A stretch of 64,000 nucleotides of DNA from Caulobacteraceae bacterium (GCA_947478785.1 CANJXI010000005.1:25613-89612), one strand, 5' to 3'. Shown: positions 22,449 to 34,354, counted from the first letter of the stretch. Notes: a model not told the origin generated them from the letters alone. Made by a program: numbers and translations.

Positions 22449-23303
22449 CTATTCCATGGCCATGAAGGCCTCGAAGCGGGCCTTCCAGTCGGGATGCCAG
22501 CGGGAAAGCGCGGGACGGTTCTCGGCGACATCGCCGGCGGCCCAGCGGATACGCCTGGCGTCCGTGGCGCGGTCGACCTCGTTGTCGGGGCACAGGATGT
22601 AGAAGTCGCCCGCCGCGAGCCTCTCCAGCATGAAGTCGATCACCTGGGCCGCGGTCCAGGCCGCGGCGGGTTTCTCGCGGCCCTGCGAGATGCCGGTGAA
22701 GGTGAAGCCCGGGATCAGCAGGTGGGCGGTGAGCTGGCAGCCCTCGGTCTCGCGCAGTTCGTGGGCCAGCTGTTCGGTCAGCGCCTTCAGGGCCGCCTTG
22801 GAGACATTGTAGGCCGCGTTGCCGGGCGGGGTGGTGATGCCCTGTTTTGAGCCGGTGTTGATCACCAGCCGGGGGCCGCCGGCCGCGACCATGCCTGGGA
22901 CAAAGGCGTGGACGCCATGGGCCACGCCCCAGAAGTTCACGTCGATCAGCCGCTTCCAGCCTTCCAGGTCCTTGGCGACGCCGCCCGGATTCCGGCCCAT
23001 GCCGGCGTTGTTCATCAGCAGGTGCGGGACGCCGAACCGGGCCTGCGCGGTGGCCCGCAGGTTCTCGACCTGGGCGAATTCCGCCACGTCGGTCGCCACC
23101 GCCAAGACGGCGTCCGGCGCGCGGGCGATGGCCGCGACCTCGCCCGCCGCGGCGTCCAGCCGCTCGCCGGGCAGGTCGGCCAGGACGATATTCAGCCCCA
23201 TCCCCGCGAAGTTCCTCGCGGCGGCCAGGCCTATGCCGCTGGCGGCGCCGGTGATGACGGCCGTGGCGCCTGGGAACAGGGCGGGATGGCTGGGCGTGGG
23301 CAT
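22449..23303 (-). CDS. Short-chain dehydrogenase/reductase
   Basis: A 284-residue classical SDR using NAD(P)(H). The dinucleotide motif TGAASGIG (18-25), the NNAGMG motif, the catalytic Ser in INTGSKQG and the active-site YNVSK are all present. The aspartate in VLADLPGER after the second strand hints at NAD(H) preference. The C-terminal third contains a region (WTAAQVIDFMLERLAAGDFYILCPDNEV) typical of uncharacterised SDRs in alphaproteobacteria. It is monocistronic as far as can be seen, with a convergent small gene 20 bp from its stop. Substrate unknown. Confidence 0.9.
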   Translation of the reverse strand: MPTPSHPALFPGATAVITGAASGIGLAAARNFAGMGLNIVLADLPGERLDAAAGEVAAIARAPDAVLAVATDVAEFAQVENLRATAQARFGVPHLLMNNAGMGRNPGGVAKDLEGWKRLIDVNFWGVAHGVHAFVPGMVAAGGPRLVINTGSKQGITTPPGNAAYNVSKAALKALTEQLAHELRETEGCQLTAHLLIPGFTFTGISQGREKPAAAWTAAQVIDFMLERLAAGDFYILCPDNEVDRATDARRIRWAAGDVAENRPALSRWHPDWKARFEAFMAME

Positions 23304-23436
23304 GGGCGGGCTCCGGTCGGCGATAGGGAATGCTCCTTATGCGCGACCATGCCGCATCGCGGGAGGGGGTGGGTTTTGGCTATCAGCGGAGGAAGCCACA
23401 TTCCTGCCGATTTCCAGCCCGGGGGACGTCCTGCCC

Positions 23437-23643
23437 ATGATCACCGCCAAAGACCTTGCCGAGTGGGCCTCTGCGGCCCTGGTGTTCGGATGCGGGGGCC
23501 TGGTCGGCCACTATGCGGCGGAGGGGATGAGCCTTGTGCAGTGGGCCGGCGCGCTGACCGCGGTGCTGGGCTCGGTGACCGTGGCGGTGGCCGTGCGCGT
23601 GTGGCCGGCGAAGGCCGAGGCCAAGGTGCGCCAGCGGGACTGA
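23437..23643 (+). CDS. Small two-span membrane protein, 68 residues
   Basis: From ATG 23437 (GGGGGA ribosome site ten bases before) the frame encodes a protein with two hydrophobic spans (WASAALVFGCGGLVGHYAA and LVQWAGALTAVLGSVTVAVAV) joined by a short loop and ending in a basic tail (AKAEAKVRQRD). This layout is seen in many small inner-membrane proteins, including holin-like ones, but no phage genes surround it. It precedes the DUF1801 gene by 52 bp. Confidence 0.5.
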   Translation: MITAKDLAEWASAALVFGCGGLVGHYAAEGMSLVQWAGALTAVLGSVTVAVAVRVWPAKAEAKVRQRD

Positions 23644-23695
23644 CCGGCGTCCGCCAGAGATTGACGGCCGCCGGCCTGTCGGCTGGAGTGACGCC

Positions 23696-24103
23696 ATGAA
23701 GGACGCACCGGAAGACATCTCGCCCGCCCAGCAGATCGACGGGCGGATCGCGGCGCTGGGCGACTGGCGCGGCGAGACGCTGGCGCGGGTCCGGGCCATC
23801 ATCAGGACAGCCGATCCCGAGGTGGTCGAGACCTGGAAATGGCGCGGCGTGCCGGTGTGGGAGCACGCCGGCATCCTCTGCACCGGCGAGACCTACAAGG
23901 CCGTCGTCAAGCTGACCTTCGCCAAGGGCGCGGCGCTGCCAGACCCCAAGGGCCTGTTCAACTCGAGCCTCGAGGGCAACACCCGCCGCGCCATCGACAT
24001 CCACGAGGGCGAGGCGATCGACGAGAAGGCCCTGACGGCGCTGATCCAGGCGGCCGTGGCGCTGAACGCCGCCAAGCCCGCGCGGGCGGCGAAGAAGGCC
24101 TAG
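23696..24103 (+). CDS. DUF1801 domain protein (YdhG-like)
   Basis: A 135-residue cytosolic protein of the DUF1801/YdhG-like family: the signature around TWKWRGVPVWEHAGILCTGETYKAVVKLTFAKG and LFNSSLEGNTRRAIDIHEGE is typical, and the C-terminus is a basic Ala/Lys tail (AKPARAAKKA). The fold is an iron-chaperone/YdhG-type alpha-beta barrel-like module whose biochemical role is not established. It ends in a TAG that overlaps the TAG of the convergent pentapeptide-repeat gene (shared CTAG). Confidence 0.8.
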   Translation: MKDAPEDISPAQQIDGRIAALGDWRGETLARVRAIIRTADPEVVETWKWRGVPVWEHAGILCTGETYKAVVKLTFAKGAALPDPKGLFNSSLEGNTRRAIDIHEGEAIDEKALTALIQAAVALNAAKPARAAKKA

Positions 24104-24849
24104 TCGGCGCGGACGTCGAGTCCCAGCGCCGCCAGCAGGTCCTGCTGCTGGTCGAGGGTCACCTTGAGGCCGTCATACGCGGCGAGTTCAGTGAGCCGAA
24201 GGCCCGAGACGTTGCTCCCCCGGATATCGGCGTTGGCCATCCGCGCGCCGGTGGTCAGCGCCTGGCCGAAATCGCAGTGGGTGAGGTCCGCCCGGTCGAG
24301 ATCGGCGCCCGTCAGGTCGGCTTCGCGGAACGAGGAGGCCTTCAGGTCGCAGCCGGCCAGCCGGGCGTCGGAGAGGTCGGCGAGCTCCAGGTTGCAGGCG
24401 GTGAAGGCCGCGGCCGAGCGCACGACGTTGCGCCCGAAGCTGCGGGCGAAGTCGGCGCGGTGGAAGCGGGCGCCGCGCAGGTTGCAGGCCTCGAAGGCCA
24501 CCGCATAGAGGCTGGTGCGGTCGATGTCGGCGAAGGACAGGTCGCAGGTCTTGAAGACCGCGCTGTCCAGTTGCGAAAACGCGATCTCGACGCCGGAGTG
24601 GCTGTCCGGATCGGCGAAGTTGCACTTGTCGAACGTGGCTTCCCGCAGGTCGGCGTGGGCGAAACGGCAGCGGGTGAATTTGCAGTTGGCGAAGGCCGCG
24701 CCCTCGAGGATCACAGCGGTCAGGACCACGTCCACGAGGGTGCAGTCGGTGAACCGCGCGCCGGTCAGGTCGCGCTCGGCGAAGTCGGCGCCGGAGAGGT
24801 CGTGGCCGCTGAAGACGGCGCCTGGCGCCAGGTGGGGGATGTCGGACAA
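24100..24849 (-). CDS. Pentapeptide-repeat protein
   Basis: A 249-residue protein composed almost wholly of A(D/N)LxX-type five-residue repeats (for example LSGADFAERDLTGARF, ANCKFTRCRFAHADL, LTGADLDRADLTHCDF), which should form a right-handed quadrilateral beta-helix. Many i positions are Cys or Phe, giving the F--C-- pattern seen in Qnr and MfpA-type proteins that mimic DNA and protect gyrase. That similarity is general to the fold; resistance activity is not implied. There is no signal peptide. It lies 3' of thiC across an inverted-repeat region that probably ends the thiC transcript. Confidence 0.85.
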   Translation of the reverse strand: MSDIPHLAPGAVFSGHDLSGADFAERDLTGARFTDCTLVDVVLTAVILEGAAFANCKFTRCRFAHADLREATFDKCNFADPDSHSGVEIAFSQLDSAVFKTCDLSFADIDRTSLYAVAFEACNLRGARFHRADFARSFGRNVVRSAAAFTACNLELADLSDARLAGCDLKASSFREADLTGADLDRADLTHCDFGQALTTGARMANADIRGSNVSGLRLTELAAYDGLKVTLDQQQDLLAALGLDVRAD

Positions 24850-24856
24850 CTAAATT

Positions 24857-24985
24857 CCGCTCATCCCCGCGAAAGCGGGGACCCAGGCTTTTTTTGTTCG
24901 GGCATTGGGCATGGACGACGCATCCGCCAGACGGAACTCGGAAACACAAAAACACCTGGGTCCCCGCTTTCGCGGGGATGAGCGG
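24857..24985. repeat. REPIN-like inverted repeat doublet, family A
   Basis: Two 31-bp arms (24857-24887 and 24955-24985) are perfect reverse complements separated by 67 bp. Each arm itself contains a hairpin, CCCCGCGAAAGCGGGG. The arrangement matches REP doublets (REPINs) mobilised in trans by RAYT transposases. On the minus strand the thiC-side hairpin is followed by a T-rich stretch, so it may also serve as the thiC terminator. Confidence 0.75.
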
Positions 24986-24991
24986 GTGTGG

Positions 24992-26962
<1,971 letters not shown>

Positions 26963-27046
26963 AGGCTGCGACGTTAGGCCCGATCGGGCGCGCGCGAAAG
27001 CCCTTACGCCGCCCTTATGTCCCGGGCCCGAAGGCCGTCTCGAAGC

Positions 27047-27060
27047 TTGACGCGCATCAA
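27047..27060. promoter_or_regulatory. FNR/FixK-type box upstream of kdp
   Basis: TTGAC-GCGC-ATCAA matches the FNR/FixK/FnrL consensus TTGAT-N4-ATCAA in nine of ten half-site positions. It lies 55 bp before the first small kdp reading frame, a possible position for an oxygen-responsive regulator. A single site can arise by chance, so this is a candidate only. Confidence 0.35.
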
Positions 27061-27114
27061 TGTGATCTAGCCGTGCTCGGCGCTCCTTCATGCGGACGCC
27101 GACCGGAGGATCGC

Positions 27115-27198
27115 ATGCTCGACCTGCTCTACCTGGCCATCGGCATCGGGGTGTTCGCCCTGTTCGCCGGCTACGCCGCCGCCCTGAGGCGCCTCTGA
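27115..27198 (+). CDS. Small membrane peptide at the head of the kdp operon
   Basis: A 27-residue hydrophobic peptide, [14 protein letters not shown]...AALRRL, with one membrane span and a basic end. The ATG follows GGAGG at a good spacing, and the stop overlaps the kdpF start (TGATG), so it is translationally coupled. A similar peptide of MLDLLYLxLGxG type is commonly seen before kdpF in alphaproteobacteria, but it is usually left unannotated. It is not KdpF itself, which follows. A helper of the Kdp complex is the obvious guess. Confidence 0.6.
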   Translation: MLDLLYLAIGIGVFALFAGYAAALRRL

Positions 27199-27284
27199 TG
27201 CTGGCCAATGTCATCTGGGGCCTGGGGGCCCTCGTCATCGGCGGCTACATGGTGGTCGCCTTGCTCCGCCCGGAGAAGTTCTGA
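27198..27284 (+). CDS. kdpF: K+-transporting ATPase subunit KdpF
   Basis: A 28-residue single-span peptide ([20 protein letters not shown]...) ending in the family-typical LLRPEKF. KdpF stabilises the KdpABC complex in the membrane. Its ATG overlaps the stop of the preceding peptide and its stop overlaps the kdpA start (TGATG), so the three are coupled. Confidence 0.85.
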   Translation: MLANVIWGLGALVIGGYMVVALLRPEKF

Positions 27285-28993
27285 TGAACGGATCGGGCTG
27301 GGCGGAGATCGCCCTCACCATTGGCCTCACGGTCGCGCTGGGCTGGCCGCTGGGCCTCTACCTCGGCCGGGTCTGGGCCGGCGAGCGCACCTGGCTAGAT
27401 ACGGTGCTGGGGCCCGTCGAGCGCGGGCTCTACGCCGCCTGCGGCGTCAAGCCGGAGAAGGGCCAGACCTGGCTCGCCTACGCCATGAGCTTCCTGGCCT
27501 TTTCGATCGCCAGCTTCGTCGTGCTGTACCTGATCCTGCGCTTCCAGGACCGGCTGCCGCTGAACCCGCAGGGGTTTCCGGGCCTCTCGCCGGATCTGGC
27601 GTTCAACACCGCGGTCAGCTTCGTCTCCAACACCAACTGGCAGTCCTATGTGCCCGAGACCACGGTCTCGACCTTTTCCCAGATGGCCGGGCTGACCTCG
27701 CACAACTTCCTGTCGGCCGCCGCCGGCATGGCCCTGGCCGCCGCCGTGGCGCGCGCCTTCGCGGGCAACCGCTCGGAAAGCCTTGGCGACTTCTGGGTCG
27801 ATCTCACCCGGATCAGCCTCTACGTCCTGGCGCCAATCTCGCTGGTCGTCGCCACCGCCTACATGGCGCTGGGCGAACCGCAGTCGCTGCTGGCCCACGT
27901 GACGGCCCGCACGGTGGAGGGCGCCAGGCAGACCATCGCGCTCTATCCCACCGCAAGCCAGGAGGCGATCAAGCAGCTCGGCACCAACGGCGGCGGGATC
28001 TTCAACGCCAACTCCGCCCATCCCTTCGAGAACCCCAACGCCATCACCAACCTGATCGAGATCGTCTCGATGAACGCGCTGTCGTTCGGCTGCGTCGTGG
28101 CCTTCGGGCGGATCGTCCTGGCCCGCAAGGAAGCCCGCGCCCTGGTGGCGGTGATGACCATCCTCCTGGCCGCCGGCGCTAGCGCCATCTACGCCGCGGA
28201 GGCCCAGCCCGCCCCCGCCCTGGCCGCCGTCCACGCCGACGCCTCCGTCAACATGGAAGGCAAGGAGGTCCGCTTCGGCGCGCCGTCGACCGCCGTCTGG
28301 GCGGCCGCCACGACCGGCGCCTCGGACGGCGGCGTCAACGGCATGCACGACAGCTTCATGCCGCTGGGCGGCGGGGTGGCGATGTTCCTGATCCAGCTCG
28401 GCGAAATCATCCCGGGCGGCGTCGGCTCTGGCCTCTACGGCATGGTGGTGATGGCCCTGATCGCCGTCTTCGTGGCGGGCCTGATGGTCGGGCGCACGCC
28501 GGAGTACCTGGGCAAGAAAGTCGAGGCCCGGGAGATCAAGCTGGCCATGCTGGCCGTGCTGATCCTGCCGCTGTCGATCCTGGGCTTCACCGCCGCGGCG
28601 CTGGTGCTGCCGGTGGCGCTGGGCGGCCTGCTGAACCACGGACCGCACGGCCTGTCGGAGATCCTCTACGCCTACTCCTCGGCGACCGGGAACAACGGCT
28701 CGGCCTTCGCGGGCCTGACCGCCAACACGCCCTGGTACAATACGACCCTTGGAATCGCCATGCTGCTGGGCCGGTTCGCCTACGCCATCCCGGTCCTGGC
28801 CATCGCCGGCTCGCTGGCCGCCAAGCCCAAGCTCGGCGCCACGACCGGGACCTTTCCCACCGACGGGCCGCTGTTCGTTGGCCTGCTGATCGGGGTGATC
28901 CTGATCATGGGGGGCCTGCAGTTCTTCCCCGCCCTCGCCCTTGGCCCGATCGTCGAGCACTTCCAGGTGCTCCACGCGGTCGCGGCCCTCTGA
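27284..28993 (+). CDS. kdpA: K+-transporting ATPase subunit KdpA
   Basis: The potassium-selective channel-like subunit of the Kdp pump, 569 residues, ten membrane spans. Pore-loop segments are recognisable: [28 protein letters not shown] and [14 protein letters not shown], which line the selectivity filter. K+ enters KdpA and is passed to KdpB. It overlaps kdpF by one base and is followed by kdpB after 20 bp. Full length and no missing motif. Confidence 0.97.
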   Translation: MNGSGWAEIALTIGLTVALGWPLGLYLGRVWAGERTWLDTVLGPVERGLYAACGVKPEKGQTWLAYAMSFLAFSIASFVVLYLILRFQDRLPLNPQGFPGLSPDLAFNTAVSFVSNTNWQSYVPETTVSTFSQMAGLTSHNFLSAAAGMALAAAVARAFAGNRSESLGDFWVDLTRISLYVLAPISLVVATAYMALGEPQSLLAHVTARTVEGARQTIALYPTASQEAIKQLGTNGGGIFNANSAHPFENPNAITNLIEIVSMNALSFGCVVAFGRIVLARKEARALVAVMTILLAAGASAIYAAEAQPAPALAAVHADASVNMEGKEVRFGAPSTAVWAAATTGASDGGVNGMHDSFMPLGGGVAMFLIQLGEIIPGGVGSGLYGMVVMALIAVFVAGLMVGRTPEYLGKKVEAREIKLAMLAVLILPLSILGFTAAALVLPVALGGLLNHGPHGLSEILYAYSSATGNNGSAFAGLTANTPWYNTTLGIAMLLGRFAYAIPVLAIAGSLAAKPKLGATTGTFPTDGPLFVGLLIGVILIMGGLQFFPALALGPIVEHFQVLHAVAAL

Positions 28994-29013
28994 AACCCCC
29001 TGGGGATTTCAAG

Positions 29014-31083
29014 ATGACCTTTGCTTCCGCCCCGACGGGCGACCACCGCCGCAAGGCCTCCATGCTGTCCGACAGCTTCTCCGGCGCCATCCTCGGGCGC
29101 GCCGTGGGCGAGGCCTTCGTCAAGCTCGACCCGCGCAAGCTGACCGGCAACCCGGTGATCTTCGCCACCGAGATCGTGGCGATCCTGGCCACCGCCTCGA
29201 CGGCGCTCGCCGTCCGCGACCACGCCGGCTGGGGCTTCGCCCTGCAGATCGCGCTCTGGCTGTGGGCCACGGTGCTGTTCGCCAACTTCGCAGAGAGCGT
29301 CGCCGAGGGACGCGGCAAGGCGGCCGCCGACAGCCTGCGGGCCACCCGCGTGACCACCAAGGCCAAGCTGATCGTCGATCCGAAGACCGGGACCATCCTG
29401 CCCACGCCGGCCCACAAGCTTGGGGTCGGCGAGATCGTGCTCGTTGAAGCCGGCGACGTCGTGCCCGCCGACGGCGAGATCATCGAAGGCGTCGCCTCGG
29501 TCAACGAAGCCGCCATCACCGGCGAGAGCGCCCCGGTCATCCGCGAGAGCGGCGGTGACCGCTCGGCCGTCACGGGCGGCACGACCGTGGTCTCCGACTG
29601 GATCAAGGTCCGCATCACCTCGGAGGCCGGGAACACCTTCCTCGACCGGATGATCGCCATGGTCGAGGGCGCCGACCGGCGGAAGACCCCCAACGAGGTG
29701 GCGCTGGCCGTGCTGCTGGCCGGGCTGACCCTGATCTTCCTCATCGCCGTGGTCACCCTGCTGGGCCTGGGCGCCTTCTCGGGCGTGACGCTGGATCCGA
29801 TGGTGCTGGGCGCCCTCTTCATCTGCCTGATCCCGACCACCATCGGCGGGCTCCTGTCGGCCGTCGGCATCGCCGGGATGGACCGGCTGCTGAAGGTGAA
29901 TGTGCTGGCGACCTCCGGCCGGGCGGTCGAGGCCGCCGGCGACGTCGACACCCTGCTGCTCGACAAGACCGGCACCATCACCTTCGGCAACCGCATGGCG
30001 ACCGAGGTGATCCCGGCGCCCGGCGTGCGGCCGGAGGCGGCCTTGCGCGCCACCCTGCTGGCCTCGCTGGGCGACGAGACGCCGGAGGGCCGCTCGATCG
30101 TCGAGCTGGCCCGCAACCAGGGCCTGGTCCTGGAGGCGCCGGCCGGGGCGACGGTGATCCCGTTCAGCGCCACGACCCGTCAATCGGGCCTGGAGGCCGG
30201 CGGCGAGACCTGGCGCAAGGGCGCGGTGGACGCGGTCCTGAAGTCGTCCGGCCTGGCGCCGCAGGAGGCTCCGGCCGAGTTCAGCGCCGCGGTGGACCGC
30301 ATCGCGCGCTCGGGCGGCACGCCGCTGGCGGTCTCCGAGAACGGGGTCCTGGTGGGCGTGATCCACCTGAAGGACGTGGTGAAGCCCAATGTGAAGGAGC
30401 GCTTCGCCGACCTGCGCCGCATGGGCCTGCGCACGGTGATGATCACCGGCGACAATCCGGTGACCGCCGCCGCGATAGCCTCCGAAGCCGGCGTCGACGA
30501 CTTCCTGGCCGAGGCGACGCCCGAGGACAAGCTGCGGCTGATCCGCGAGGAGCAGGGCAAGGGCCGGCTGGTGGCCATGTGCGGCGACGGCGCCAACGAC
30601 GCGCCTGCGCTGGCCCAGGCTGACGTCGGCGTGGCCATGCAGACCGGCGCCCAGGCCGCGCGGGAGGCCGGCAACATGGTCGACCTGGACTCCGATCCCA
30701 CCAAGGTCATCGAGATCGTCGAGGTGGGCAAGCAGATGCTGATCACCCGGGGCGCGCTGACCACCTTCTCGATCGCCAACGACGTGGCGAAGTATTTCGC
30801 GATCATCCCGGCGCTGTTCGTCGTCACGCTGCCGGCGCTGGGCGCGCTCAACGTCATGGGACTTTCAAGCCCCAAGAGCGCGATCCTGTCGGCGGTGATC
30901 TTCAACGCCCTGGTGATCATCGCCCTGATCCCGCTGGCGCTGCGCGGGGTGAAGTACCGCGCCATCGGGGCCGGCCGGCTGCTGCAGCGCAACCTGCTGG
31001 TCTATGGCCTGGGCGGGCTCGTCGCGCCCTTCGCCGGCATCAAGCTTATCGACCTGGGCGTCTCCGCCCTTGGCCTCGCGTGA
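29014..31083 (+). CDS. kdpB: K+-transporting P-type ATPase subunit KdpB
   Basis: The catalytic P-type ATPase of the Kdp pump, 689 residues. The phosphorylation motif DKTGTIT, the actuator-domain TGES (ITGESAPVI), the nucleotide-binding region and the hinge motif [19 protein letters not shown] are all present. ATP hydrolysis drives K+ accumulation when external K+ is very low. It ends with TGA overlapped by an upstream GTG that could start kdpC. Confidence 0.97.
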   Translation: MTFASAPTGDHRRKASMLSDSFSGAILGRAVGEAFVKLDPRKLTGNPVIFATEIVAILATASTALAVRDHAGWGFALQIALWLWATVLFANFAESVAEGRGKAAADSLRATRVTTKAKLIVDPKTGTILPTPAHKLGVGEIVLVEAGDVVPADGEIIEGVASVNEAAITGESAPVIRESGGDRSAVTGGTTVVSDWIKVRITSEAGNTFLDRMIAMVEGADRRKTPNEVALAVLLAGLTLIFLIAVVTLLGLGAFSGVTLDPMVLGALFICLIPTTIGGLLSAVGIAGMDRLLKVNVLATSGRAVEAAGDVDTLLLDKTGTITFGNRMATEVIPAPGVRPEAALRATLLASLGDETPEGRSIVELARNQGLVLEAPAGATVIPFSATTRQSGLEAGGETWRKGAVDAVLKSSGLAPQEAPAEFSAAVDRIARSGGTPLAVSENGVLVGVIHLKDVVKPNVKERFADLRRMGLRTVMITGDNPVTAAAIASEAGVDDFLAEATPEDKLRLIREEQGKGRLVAMCGDGANDAPALAQADVGVAMQTGAQAAREAGNMVDLDSDPTKVIEIVEVGKQMLITRGALTTFSIANDVAKYFAIIPALFVVTLPALGALNVMGLSSPKSAILSAVIFNALVIIALIPLALRGVKYRAIGAGRLLQRNLLVYGLGGLVAPFAGIKLIDLGVSALGLA

Positions 31084-31091
31084 GGACCGCC

Positions 31092-31682
31092 ATGCTCTCC
31101 CAGATCCGCCCGGCGATCGTCGCCACCCTGTTCTTCACCCTGCTGCTGGGGGTCGGCTACCCGCTGCTGGTCACCGGCATCGGCCAGCTGGCCTTTCCCG
31201 CCCAGGCCGGCGGCAGCCTGATCCGCGACGCCAGGGGCCAGGTGATCGGCTCGGCGCTGATCGCCCAGAACTTCGCCCAGCCGAAATACCTCCACCCGCG
31301 CCCCTCGGCGGCGGGCTCCGACGGCTATGACGCCTCGGGCTCGTCCGGCTCCAACCTGGGCCCCCTGAACCCCGACCTCGCCATGCGGGTCGCCAAGGAT
31401 GCGGCCGGCCTCGCGGGCGAAGGCCTGGGCCCGATCCCCGCCGACGCGCTCACCACCTCCGGCTCCGGCCTCGATCCCGACATCTCGCCGGTCAACGCGC
31501 GGCGCCAGGCGGCGCGGGTGGCGCGGGCCCGCGGCCTCGCGCCGGGCGAGGTCGAACGCGTGATCGCCGCCAACACCACCCAGCCCTGGCTGGGTGTCTT
31601 CGGCCAGCCGCGCGTCAATGTGCTGAAGGCCAATCTGGCGCTCGACGCCGCGACACCGGCGGCGCAACCTCGCAGCCCATGA
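31092..31682 (+). CDS. kdpC: K+-transporting ATPase subunit KdpC
   Basis: KdpC, 196 residues from ATG 31092, a single-span subunit with a periplasmic domain needed for pump assembly. The N-terminus MLSQIRPAIVATLFFTLLLG and the motif SGSNLGPLNPDL are family hallmarks. The start is placed at the ATG with a GAGGA site; a GTG at 31080 that overlaps the kdpB stop would add four residues and is the alternative. The stop overlaps the kdpD start by 4 bp. Confidence 0.95.
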   Translation: MLSQIRPAIVATLFFTLLLGVGYPLLVTGIGQLAFPAQAGGSLIRDARGQVIGSALIAQNFAQPKYLHPRPSAAGSDGYDASGSSGSNLGPLNPDLAMRVAKDAAGLAGEGLGPIPADALTTSGSGLDPDISPVNARRQAARVARARGLAPGEVERVIAANTTQPWLGVFGQPRVNVLKANLALDAATPAAQPRSP

Positions 31683-34354
31683 ACCAGGACGAGCCGCGCC
31701 GGCCTGATCCGGACGCCCTGCTGGCGGCCACGGCCCGCCCAGGACGTGGCCGGCTCAAGGTCTTCCTGGGCATGTCCCCAGGCGTCGGCAAGACCTACGA
31801 GATGCTGCGCGCCGCCCGCCGCCGGAAGGCCGAGGGCGGCGACGTCCTCGTGGGCGTGGTCGAGACCCACGGGCGCAAGGAGACCCAGAGCCTGCTGCGC
31901 GGCCTGGAGGTGATGGCCCGCCACCCCATCGAATACCGGGACCGCACGCTGCTGGAGTTCGACCTGGACGGGGCGCTGGCCCGGAGGCCCGGCCTGCTGC
32001 TGGTCGACGAATACGCCCATTCCAACGCGCCGGGCTCGCGCCACCCCAAGCGCTGGCAGGATGTCGAGGAGCTGCTGGCCGCGGGGCTCGACGTGTGGAC
32101 GACGCTGAACGTCCAGCACCTGGAGAGCCTGGTGGACGTGGTGCAGAAGATCACCGGCGTGCGCCAGCGCGAGACGGTGCCGGACGGCGCGCTCTCCCGC
32201 GCCGACGAGATCGAGCTGATCGACATCACGCCAGCGGAACTCCGCGAGCGGATGGCCGAGGGCAAGGTCTACCTGCCGGAGACCGCGCGCACCGCCGCCG
32301 AGCGGTTCTTCAAGGTGGAGAACCTGACGGCGCTCCGGGAGCTGGCCCTGCGCCGCGCCGCCCAAACCGTCGATGACCAGCTCATCGGCGCCATGAAGCG
32401 CGCAGGCGTGGAGGGGCCCTGGGCGGCCGGCGAGCGCATCCTGGTAATGGTCGGTCCGGACCCGATGGCCACCGCCCTGGTCCGGGCCGGGCGCAGGCTC
32501 TCCGACATGATGATGAACGCGCCCTGGACCGTGGCCCACGTCGAACGCCCGAACATGGCCCCACCCCCGCCTCAGGCGGCCCAGAAGCTGCGCGAGGCCC
32601 TGAAGCTGGCCGACCAGCTGGGCGCCGCCACGGTGGCGCTGACCGGCGACGACCTGGTCGGCAGCGTGCTGGACTACGCCCGGCGCAACAACCTGACCCA
32701 GATCGTGGTCGGCAAGACGCGCCGCCGGCCCCTGCCCTTCCGCCGCAACCTGCTCACCGCCCTGCTGCAGGAGACCAGCGGGGCGGCGATCCACGTGATC
32801 ACCGAGTCGGCGGAGGGCGAGGCCGCCACCCGCCCGGCCGGCCGGCCGGCCGGCCCGGTCCCCTGGCTCGGCCACCTCGGCGCGCTGGCCAGCGTCGGCG
32901 CGGCGACGGCGGCGGCCTGGCTGTTCGACCGGTATGTGGAGAGCGCCAACCTCGCCATGGTGTTCATGCTGAGCGTGCTGGTCACCGGGCTGGCGTTCGG
33001 CCTTTGGCCCGCCGTGACCGCCGCCGCTGCCGCGGCCTTCGTCTACAACTTCCTGTTCCTGGCCCCGAAGTTCACCCTGTTCATCGGCCATCCGGGGGAC
33101 GTGCTGACCTTCGTGGTGTTCTTCGCGGTCGCCATGACCACCGGCTGGCTGACCGGCCGGGTGCGCGACCAGGCGCGCGCGGTGGCCAGACGGGCCTCGG
33201 CGATCTCGGCCGTGCTGTCGGCCACCCGGCGGCTATCGGCGGCCGCGACGACCGACGCCGCGGCCATCGCGCTCGCCGAACAGCTGGCGGCGGCGACCAG
33301 CGGCAAGGCCGTGGTGCTGACGCCCGCCGGCGACGACATCCAGATCGCGGCGGCCTCGCCGGCGCTCGACGCGCTCTCGCCCGGCGACATGGCCGCGGCG
33401 CGCTGGGCCTGGGAAAAGGGTGAAGCGGCCGGCGCCGGCACCGGAACCCTGCCGACCGCCGACTGGACCTTCCGCCCGCTGCAGGGGGTCAAGACCCGGG
33501 CCGGAGTCGCCGGCGTCGATCCGGCGGCGCTCGCGAGCGACGACGGCGAGCGGTTCGTGGCGGCCCTGCTGGACCAGGGCGCCGTCGCCCTGGAGCGCGC
33601 GGAGTTCGCCGCCGGCGCCGTGGACGCCGAGGCGCTGCGCCGCACCGACCGCCTGCGCGCGGCGCTGCTGAACTCCGTCAGCCACGACCTGCGCACCCCG
33701 CTGGCGACGGTGCTGGGCTCGGCGACCACCCTGATCGACTACGGCAAGTCGCTGTCGGCCAAGGTCCGCCAGGACCTGCTGGTGTCGATCCGGGAGGAGG
33801 CCGAACGGCTGAACCGCTACGTGGGCGACCTCCTCGACATGACCCGGCTGGAGGGCGACGCCCTGGTCACCCGCCGCGAATGGGTGGACATCCGCGACGT
33901 GCTCCGCGCCGGCGTGGACCGCGTGAAGCGCAGGCTGGAGGGCCGCAAGGTGACGTGGGACCTGCCCGACCAGCTCAGCACCGTGATGGCCGACCCGTCG
34001 CTGCTGGAACAGGCGCTGGTCAACATCCTGGAGAACGCCATCGCCTACAGCCCCGACGGGACCGACATCGAGGTCGCCATCTACGAGGACCGCCGCAATG
34101 TGGTCATCAGCATCGAGGACGAGGGCCGGGGCATCCCCACGGCCGACCTGGAAATGGTGTTCGAGAAATTCCGCCGCCTGGACGAAGCCACCGACCGGGG
34201 CAAGGGCGCGGGCCTGGGCCTGGCGATATCCAAGGGCTTCGTCGAGGCCATGGGCGGCCGCATCGCGGCGGCCAGCCCGATCCACGACGGCCGGGGCACC
34301 CGCATCCTGGTCAGCCTGCCCAAGGCGCACGCCATGCCGGATGTCCTGCCATGA
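31679..34354 (+). CDS. kdpD: Sensor histidine kinase KdpD
   Basis: An 891-residue kinase controlling kdp expression in response to K+ limitation or turgor. It has the cytoplasmic KdpD domain with Walker A GMSPGVGKT (31-39) and Walker B LLLVDEYAHSNAPGSRH, a universal-stress-protein-like domain (TQIVVGKTRR), four closely spaced membrane spans (about 395-490), a GAF-like region and the HisKA/HATPase core with SVSHDLRTPLATVLG and NILENAIAYSPDG. Phosphorylates KdpE. Overlaps kdpC and kdpE by 4 bp each. Confidence 0.96.
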   Translation: MNQDEPRRPDPDALLAATARPGRGRLKVFLGMSPGVGKTYEMLRAARRRKAEGGDVLVGVVETHGRKETQSLLRGLEVMARHPIEYRDRTLLEFDLDGALARRPGLLLVDEYAHSNAPGSRHPKRWQDVEELLAAGLDVWTTLNVQHLESLVDVVQKITGVRQRETVPDGALSRADEIELIDITPAELRERMAEGKVYLPETARTAAERFFKVENLTALRELALRRAAQTVDDQLIGAMKRAGVEGPWAAGERILVMVGPDPMATALVRAGRRLSDMMMNAPWTVAHVERPNMAPPPPQAAQKLREALKLADQLGAATVALTGDDLVGSVLDYARRNNLTQIVVGKTRRRPLPFRRNLLTALLQETSGAAIHVITESAEGEAATRPAGRPAGPVPWLGHLGALASVGAATAAAWLFDRYVESANLAMVFMLSVLVTGLAFGLWPAVTAAAAAAFVYNFLFLAPKFTLFIGHPGDVLTFVVFFAVAMTTGWLTGRVRDQARAVARRASAISAVLSATRRLSAAATTDAAAIALAEQLAAATSGKAVVLTPAGDDIQIAAASPALDALSPGDMAAARWAWEKGEAAGAGTGTLPTADWTFRPLQGVKTRAGVAGVDPAALASDDGERFVAALLDQGAVALERAEFAAGAVDAEALRRTDRLRAALLNSVSHDLRTPLATVLGSATTLIDYGKSLSAKVRQDLLVSIREEAERLNRYVGDLLDMTRLEGDALVTRREWVDIRDVLRAGVDRVKRRLEGRKVTWDLPDQLSTVMADPSLLEQALVNILENAIAYSPDGTDIEVAIYEDRRNVVISIEDEGRGIPTADLEMVFEKFRRLDEATDRGKGAGLGLAISKGFVEAMGGRIAAASPIHDGRGTRILVSLPKAHAMPDVLP

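Noticed and set aside
24100..24849. Quinolone resistance (Qnr) assignment for the pentapeptide-repeat protein
   Set aside because: The repeat pattern is shared by many unrelated beta-helix proteins; the loops characteristic of Qnr were not identified.
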